Shown here: one piece after another, positions 60,786 to 64,000 of the stretch | Layout of the letters: each line of letters begins with the position of its first letter | Position numbering within the stretch: the first letter of the stretch is position 1 | Assembly (NCBI RefSeq): GCF_001667885.1 | Contig: NZ_LZJW01000093.1 | Location: 1 to 64,000, forward strand | Reading direction: 5' to 3' | Length of the DNA stretch: 64,000 bases | Source: Mycobacterium scrofulaceum | GTDB taxonomy: Bacteria; Actinomycetota; Actinomycetes; Mycobacteriales; Mycobacteriaceae | Notes under the pieces: generated by a model | The model's database searches: none | Seen by the model: the letters and a program-made list of their open reading frames with translations, nothing else | What the model was told of the DNA's origin: nothing | Program-made: the position numbers and the translations under genes

Positions 60786-62786
60786 TCATCCGATGTGCAA
60801 CGGGTCGATCTGCACCCGGACCGGCTCGTGGTCCTGGCGGGCCGACAGCACGCTCACGCCGCGGCGCAGCGCCGCGGCCAGCGCGAGCCCCTGCTCCCGG
60901 CGGGCGCGCACCAGCATCCTGGTCACCGGCACACCGGCGGGGGTCCCCGCCGGGCGGCGCACGCCCGCCGGCAAATCGACCGGACCCAGCACCTCGGCGC
61001 CCTCCGGCAACCCGGCCTCATCGAGCAGCGCCGTCACCGCCTCGGCGGCGCCGTCCAAGGCCGCCATGTGCACGCTCGGCGGCAGGCCCACCTCCGCCCG
61101 GGCCGCCAGATCGGCCTCGGCGTGACCCACCGGGTCCCAGCGGATCAGCGATTGCACTGTGGGAATTGACGATTCGGCCACCGCCAGCACCACCCCGCCG
61201 TCGCCGCGGGCGCGAACGAGCGCCGCCGCGCTCATCCAGCGCCACAGCGCGTCCTCCGCGGCGCGCAGGTCCTGCCGGCCCAGCAGCGCCCAGGTATCCA
61301 GTAGCAGGGCCGCTCCGTAACCGCCCGCCGCGGCGGGCTCCGCCCCCGGGGTCGCCACCACCAACGCCGGGGCCGCGGCCACCTCCGGCACGACGCCCTC
61401 GCCCGACGAGGTCACCACCGCCGTGCCGGGGAATGCGCGGCCGAGCTCCTCGGCGGTGCGGCGGGCCCCGACGACCACGGCGCGCACCGCGTCCGACCCG
61501 CAGCGCGCGCAGCGCCGCGTCGGCTCGGTCCGCCCGCACCACCGGCAGAGCAGCGCCGGGCCGCCCTCCTGCAGGGACAGGGGTCCCGTGCAGTGCCGGC
61601 ACCGGGCGATGGTGCGGCAGCGCGCGCAGGCCAGGGACGGCACGTATCCGCGCCGCGGCACCTGCACCAGCACCGGCGCCCCGGCCTGCAGCGACGATCG
61701 GGCGGCGCGCAGCGCGATCGACGGGATGCGCGCGGTCCGCGCGGCGGGGTCGCGTTCGTCGGCGTAACCCGTGTCGTCGAGGGCGACCACTCGCGGCGTG
61801 CGGGCGCGCACCACCGCCCGGGCCGCGACGATGTCGTGCGCCCACCCGCTGCGCACCAGCGCCTGCGCTTCGGCGGTGCGCGCGTAGCCCCCGATCATCG
61901 CCGCGCACCGGGCCTGGTGGGCGCGCAGCATCGCCACCTCGCGGGCGTGCGGGTACGGCGCCCGCGGCTCGGCCAGGCTGTCGTCCGCGTCGGCCCACAC
62001 CATGACCAGGCCCAGGTCGCTCAGTGGCGCGAAAGCCGCACTGCGAGTGCCGATCACCAGCCTGGCCTGACCGCGCAGCGCCGCGAGCCACCGCCGGTAG
62101 CGGGCGGCCGGCCCCAGGCCGGCCGACAGCGCCGCCACGCCGCTCTCGTCGATCCGGGCGGTCGCGGCCCGCAACAGCGAGTCCAGGTCGCGCTGGTCGG
62201 GCACGATCGCCAGCACCGACCGTCCGGCGCGGATTGTCTGCGCGGCGGCCTCGGCGAGGCGGTCCGCCCACGACTCCCCGGGCAGCGCCTGCCACACGGC
62301 CCGCGCGGCCCGGGACTCGGCCAGAGCGTCCAGGAACTGGGCGCCCCGCCCGTAGACCGCCCACGCCGACGGGTCGACCGGCGCGGGCAGCGGCAGCCGG
62401 ACCGCCGCGGCGGGTTCGCGCTCCACGCGGGCGTGCCGGGCCGGGACCGCCAGCCGCAGCACGTCCGGCCGGGTCCCGGCGTAGCGCGCCGCGACCGCGT
62501 CGACCAGCCGGCAGATCTCCGGGGTCAGCACCGGTTCGGCCGACACGACACGGTCCAGATAGCCGAGCTTGCCGTGATGGTCGGTGTCGTTGCGGCGCTC
62601 CAGCACGAACGCGTCGACCAGCCGACCGTGAAACCGCACCCGCACCCGCACCCCCGGCTGGGCGTCGTCGGACTGCTCGGCCGACACCAGGTAATCGAAC
62701 TCGCGATCCAGGTGCGGCACCGAAAGCATCGGCAGCACCCGGGCGATGGGCTCGACCTGAACCGGTGTGCGCGCGGTGCCGTTCAA
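60786..62786 (-). CDS. priA: PriA-like primosomal protein N' (helicase motifs degenerate)
   Basis: PriA restarts replication forks. The 666-residue protein keeps the N-terminal DNA-binding domain (FDYLVSAEQSDDAQPGVRVRVRFHGRLVDAFVLER) and the zinc-binding cysteines CARCRTIARCRHC and CRWCGRTEPTRRCARCGS. But the expected Walker A GxTGSGKT is replaced by ALPGESWADRLAEA, and the DEEH box by WADADDSLAEP. So it should not be an active helicase, which is known for actinobacterial PriA. Start ATG at 62786. It is followed by an operator-like site and the MarR gene. Its partner proteins are not nearby. Confidence 0.93.
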   Translation of the reverse strand: MNGTARTPVQVEPIARVLPMLSVPHLDREFDYLVSAEQSDDAQPGVRVRVRFHGRLVDAFVLERRNDTDHHGKLGYLDRVVSAEPVLTPEICRLVDAVAARYAGTRPDVLRLAVPARHARVEREPAAAVRLPLPAPVDPSAWAVYGRGAQFLDALAESRAARAVWQALPGESWADRLAEAAAQTIRAGRSVLAIVPDQRDLDSLLRAATARIDESGVAALSAGLGPAARYRRWLAALRGQARLVIGTRSAAFAPLSDLGLVMVWADADDSLAEPRAPYPHAREVAMLRAHQARCAAMIGGYARTAEAQALVRSGWAHDIVAARAVVRARTPRVVALDDTGYADERDPAARTARIPSIALRAARSSLQAGAPVLVQVPRRGYVPSLACARCRTIARCRHCTGPLSLQEGGPALLCRWCGRTEPTRRCARCGSDAVRAVVVGARRTAEELGRAFPGTAVVTSSGEGVVPEVAAAPALVVATPGAEPAAAGGYGAALLLDTWALLGRQDLRAAEDALWRWMSAAALVRARGDGGVVLAVAESSIPTVQSLIRWDPVGHAEADLAARAEVGLPPSVHMAALDGAAEAVTALLDEAGLPEGAEVLGPVDLPAGVRRPAGTPAGVPVTRMLVRARREQGLALAAALRRGVSVLSARQDHEPVRVQIDPLHIG

Positions 62787-62831
62787 CGCGCTCTCATGGC
62801 CCGGCTGGTGCTCACTCCCCTACCGTCCGGC

Positions 62832-63560
62832 TCAGCTTTCGGCCGGGGTCTCGGCGGCGGCCGGTGTTTCACGACCGAAGAAGAACCCGGCCGTCATCAG
62901 GATCAGCGCCGCGGCGTAGGACCACCAGATCGGCACCGCCAGCGCCTCGTTGCCGAGGATGAAGCGGGCGATCGCGATCAGCGAGTCGGACGCCGCGAAA
63001 CACACCGCCCCCACCGCCGTCCAGATCGTCGGCAGCTTGGCCACCAGGGCGGCGCACACCATCGCGGTCAGCACCAGGATGTAGGCCGTCACCGGGAGCG
63101 TCAGCTTGCCCAGGTGTGGCCAGAACCAGGCCAGCAGCGCGACGGTGGCCAGGCACATGGCGACCACGGCGGCGATGCGCCACCGCGACGGGCGCCGAGC
63201 CGCGAGGGGCAGCAGCGCACCCAGAAAACACAAGTGCGCCAACAGGAATGCGCCCAGGCCCACGACAAACGACTGGGTCCACCACGGGATCGCCAGCGCC
63301 CAGTCACCGATGGCCGACAGCAGCAGCGCCGGCATCAGCCACCGCCGCTCGCGGACGACGGCGTGGCCCGCCGCGGCGACCGTCAGCAACAACGCCATCG
63401 ACGCCTTGAACAGCGGCTGCAGCACCCAGTGCCCGGTCAGCTCGGCCCCGGGCTCCGAACCCAACGCCAGCACCGTCAGGTACACGCCGTAGCCGAGGGC
63501 CGCCCAGCCGGCCAGCACCCAGCCGCCGAACATCAGCCGAGGTGCGTACGGTACGTCCAT
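62832..63560 (-). CDS. YhhN/TMEM86-family membrane protein (lysoplasmalogenase-like, Rv1401-like)
   Basis: A 242-residue protein with about eight hydrophobic helices. Family motifs are the Lys in [17 protein letters not shown], the acidic site [11 protein letters not shown], and [15 protein letters not shown], which correspond to the conserved polar residues of YhhN/TMEM86 lysoplasmalogenases. In animals these cleave vinyl-ether lysolipids; mycobacteria are not known to make plasmalogens, so the substrate is open. I chose the ATG at 63560. It overlaps the ATG of the divergent LipH-type gene in one CATG. A later Met at 63533 would free some space. Confidence 0.82.
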   Translation of the reverse strand: MDVPYAPRLMFGGWVLAGWAALGYGVYLTVLALGSEPGAELTGHWVLQPLFKASMALLLTVAAAGHAVVRERRWLMPALLLSAIGDWALAIPWWTQSFVVGLGAFLLAHLCFLGALLPLAARRPSRWRIAAVVAMCLATVALLAWFWPHLGKLTLPVTAYILVLTAMVCAALVAKLPTIWTAVGAVCFAASDSLIAIARFILGNEALAVPIWWSYAAALILMTAGFFFGRETPAAAETPAES

Positions 63561-64000
63561 GCCCAGCTTGGACAACACAGCCGACGAAAAGCCCGCTATC
63601 GACCCCATCCTGCAGAAGGTACTGGATGCGGTTCCCTTCCGGCTATCCACCGAGGACGGCGTCGACGCCGCGCGGCAGCGGTTCCGCGACCTGCCCCGCC
63701 GGGCCCTGCATCCCGAGTTGCGCGTCGAGGACCGCGACATCCCCGGTCCCGAAGGGTCGATCGGCCTTCGAATCTATTGGCCACCAATCGAATCCGAGAG
63801 CGCTGCGCCGCCCGTCGTGCTGTACTTTCACGGCGGCGGCTTCGTGGTCGGCGACCTCGACAGTTACGACGGAACGGCCCGCCAGCACGCGGTCGGCGCC
63901 GACGCGATCGTGGTCTCCGTCGACTACCGGTTGGCGCCGGAGCACCCCTATCCCGCCGCCATCGAAGACGCTTGGGCCGCAACGCTTTGGGCCGCCGAGC
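63559..64000 (+). CDS. lipH: LipH-type alpha/beta-hydrolase esterase (partial, 3' end outside window)
   Basis: The visible 147 residues begin [25 protein letters not shown] and show the hormone-sensitive-lipase-type oxyanion motif [20 protein letters not shown] and the segment [25 protein letters not shown]. The nucleophile and the His lie beyond base 64000. The position matches Rv1399c/Rv1400c (lipH/lipI). LipH-type enzymes hydrolyse short-chain acyl esters. The ATG at 63559 overlaps that of the divergent YhhN gene. Confidence 0.88.
   Translation, partial: MPSLDNTADEKPAIDPILQKVLDAVPFRLSTEDGVDAARQRFRDLPRRALHPELRVEDRDIPGPEGSIGLRIYWPPIESESAAPPVVLYFHGGGFVVGDLDSYDGTARQHAVGADAIVVSVDYRLAPEHPYPAAIEDAWAATLWAAE

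Overview
The window is GC-rich actinobacterial chromosome. Gene content and order identify a slow-growing Mycobacterium, most likely of or near the M. avium complex. The order follows the M. tuberculosis Rv1461-to-Rv1399c segment: sufB-sufR, mptB, ctaA/ctaB, tkt-tal-zwf-opcA-pgl, tpi-pgk-gap, whiA-yvcK-rapZ-uvrC, the riboflavin genes, lprG-p55, fmu-fmt, priA and lipH. MIRU-type repeats, PPE-SVP genes and a DUF222/13E12 remnant also point to mycobacteria. Species is an inference; no database search was possible.

Layout. 1-9.4 kb: Fe-S assembly (sufB cut by the window edge, sufR), the mannosyltransferase gene mptB, an ABC exporter, heme A synthesis (ctaA, ctaB) and a quinone reductase. 9.6-16.6 kb: pentose-phosphate operon (tkt, tal, zwf, opcA, pgl) on the plus strand. 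16.6-23.6 kb: minus-strand glycolytic run gap-pgk-tpiA with secG, ppc and a DUF1206 gene. 23.7-31.5 kb: FAD oxidoreductase and DUF3556 membrane protein, then acyltransferase-fadD12-lipO. 31.5-35.9 kb: accessory block with a DUF222 pseudogene and a three-gene steroid-oxidation set (KshA-, CYP125- and HsaA-type enzymes) with two KstR-like operators. 36-41.8 kb: WS/DGAT gene and three PPE genes with a DUF732 gene. 42.6-47.5 kb: uvrC-rapZ-yvcK-whiA. 47.8-59.2 kb: secreted small protein, riboflavin genes, lprG-p55, an extra GGDEF gene, ribG-rpe-fmu-fmt. 59.2-64 kb: methyltransferase and MarR regulator sharing an operator-like sequence, priA, a YhhN protein and the start of a LipH-type esterase.

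Most genes are packed in operons with ATGA or GTGA stop/start overlaps, implying translational coupling. Two junctions (mptB to ABC ATPase; zwf to opcA) are bridged by MIRU elements whose micro-ORFs continue that chain. Best leads: the KstR-marked steroid trio, the MIRU micropeptide chains, a GGDEF gene with intact GGDEF and I-site motifs between p55 and ribG, a 57-bp duplication that re-copies the 3' end of fmu, and several unreported-looking operators (SufR, BlaI-like, LexA-like, paired MarR sites). I found no CRISPR array, insertion sequence, rRNA or tRNA that I could support.
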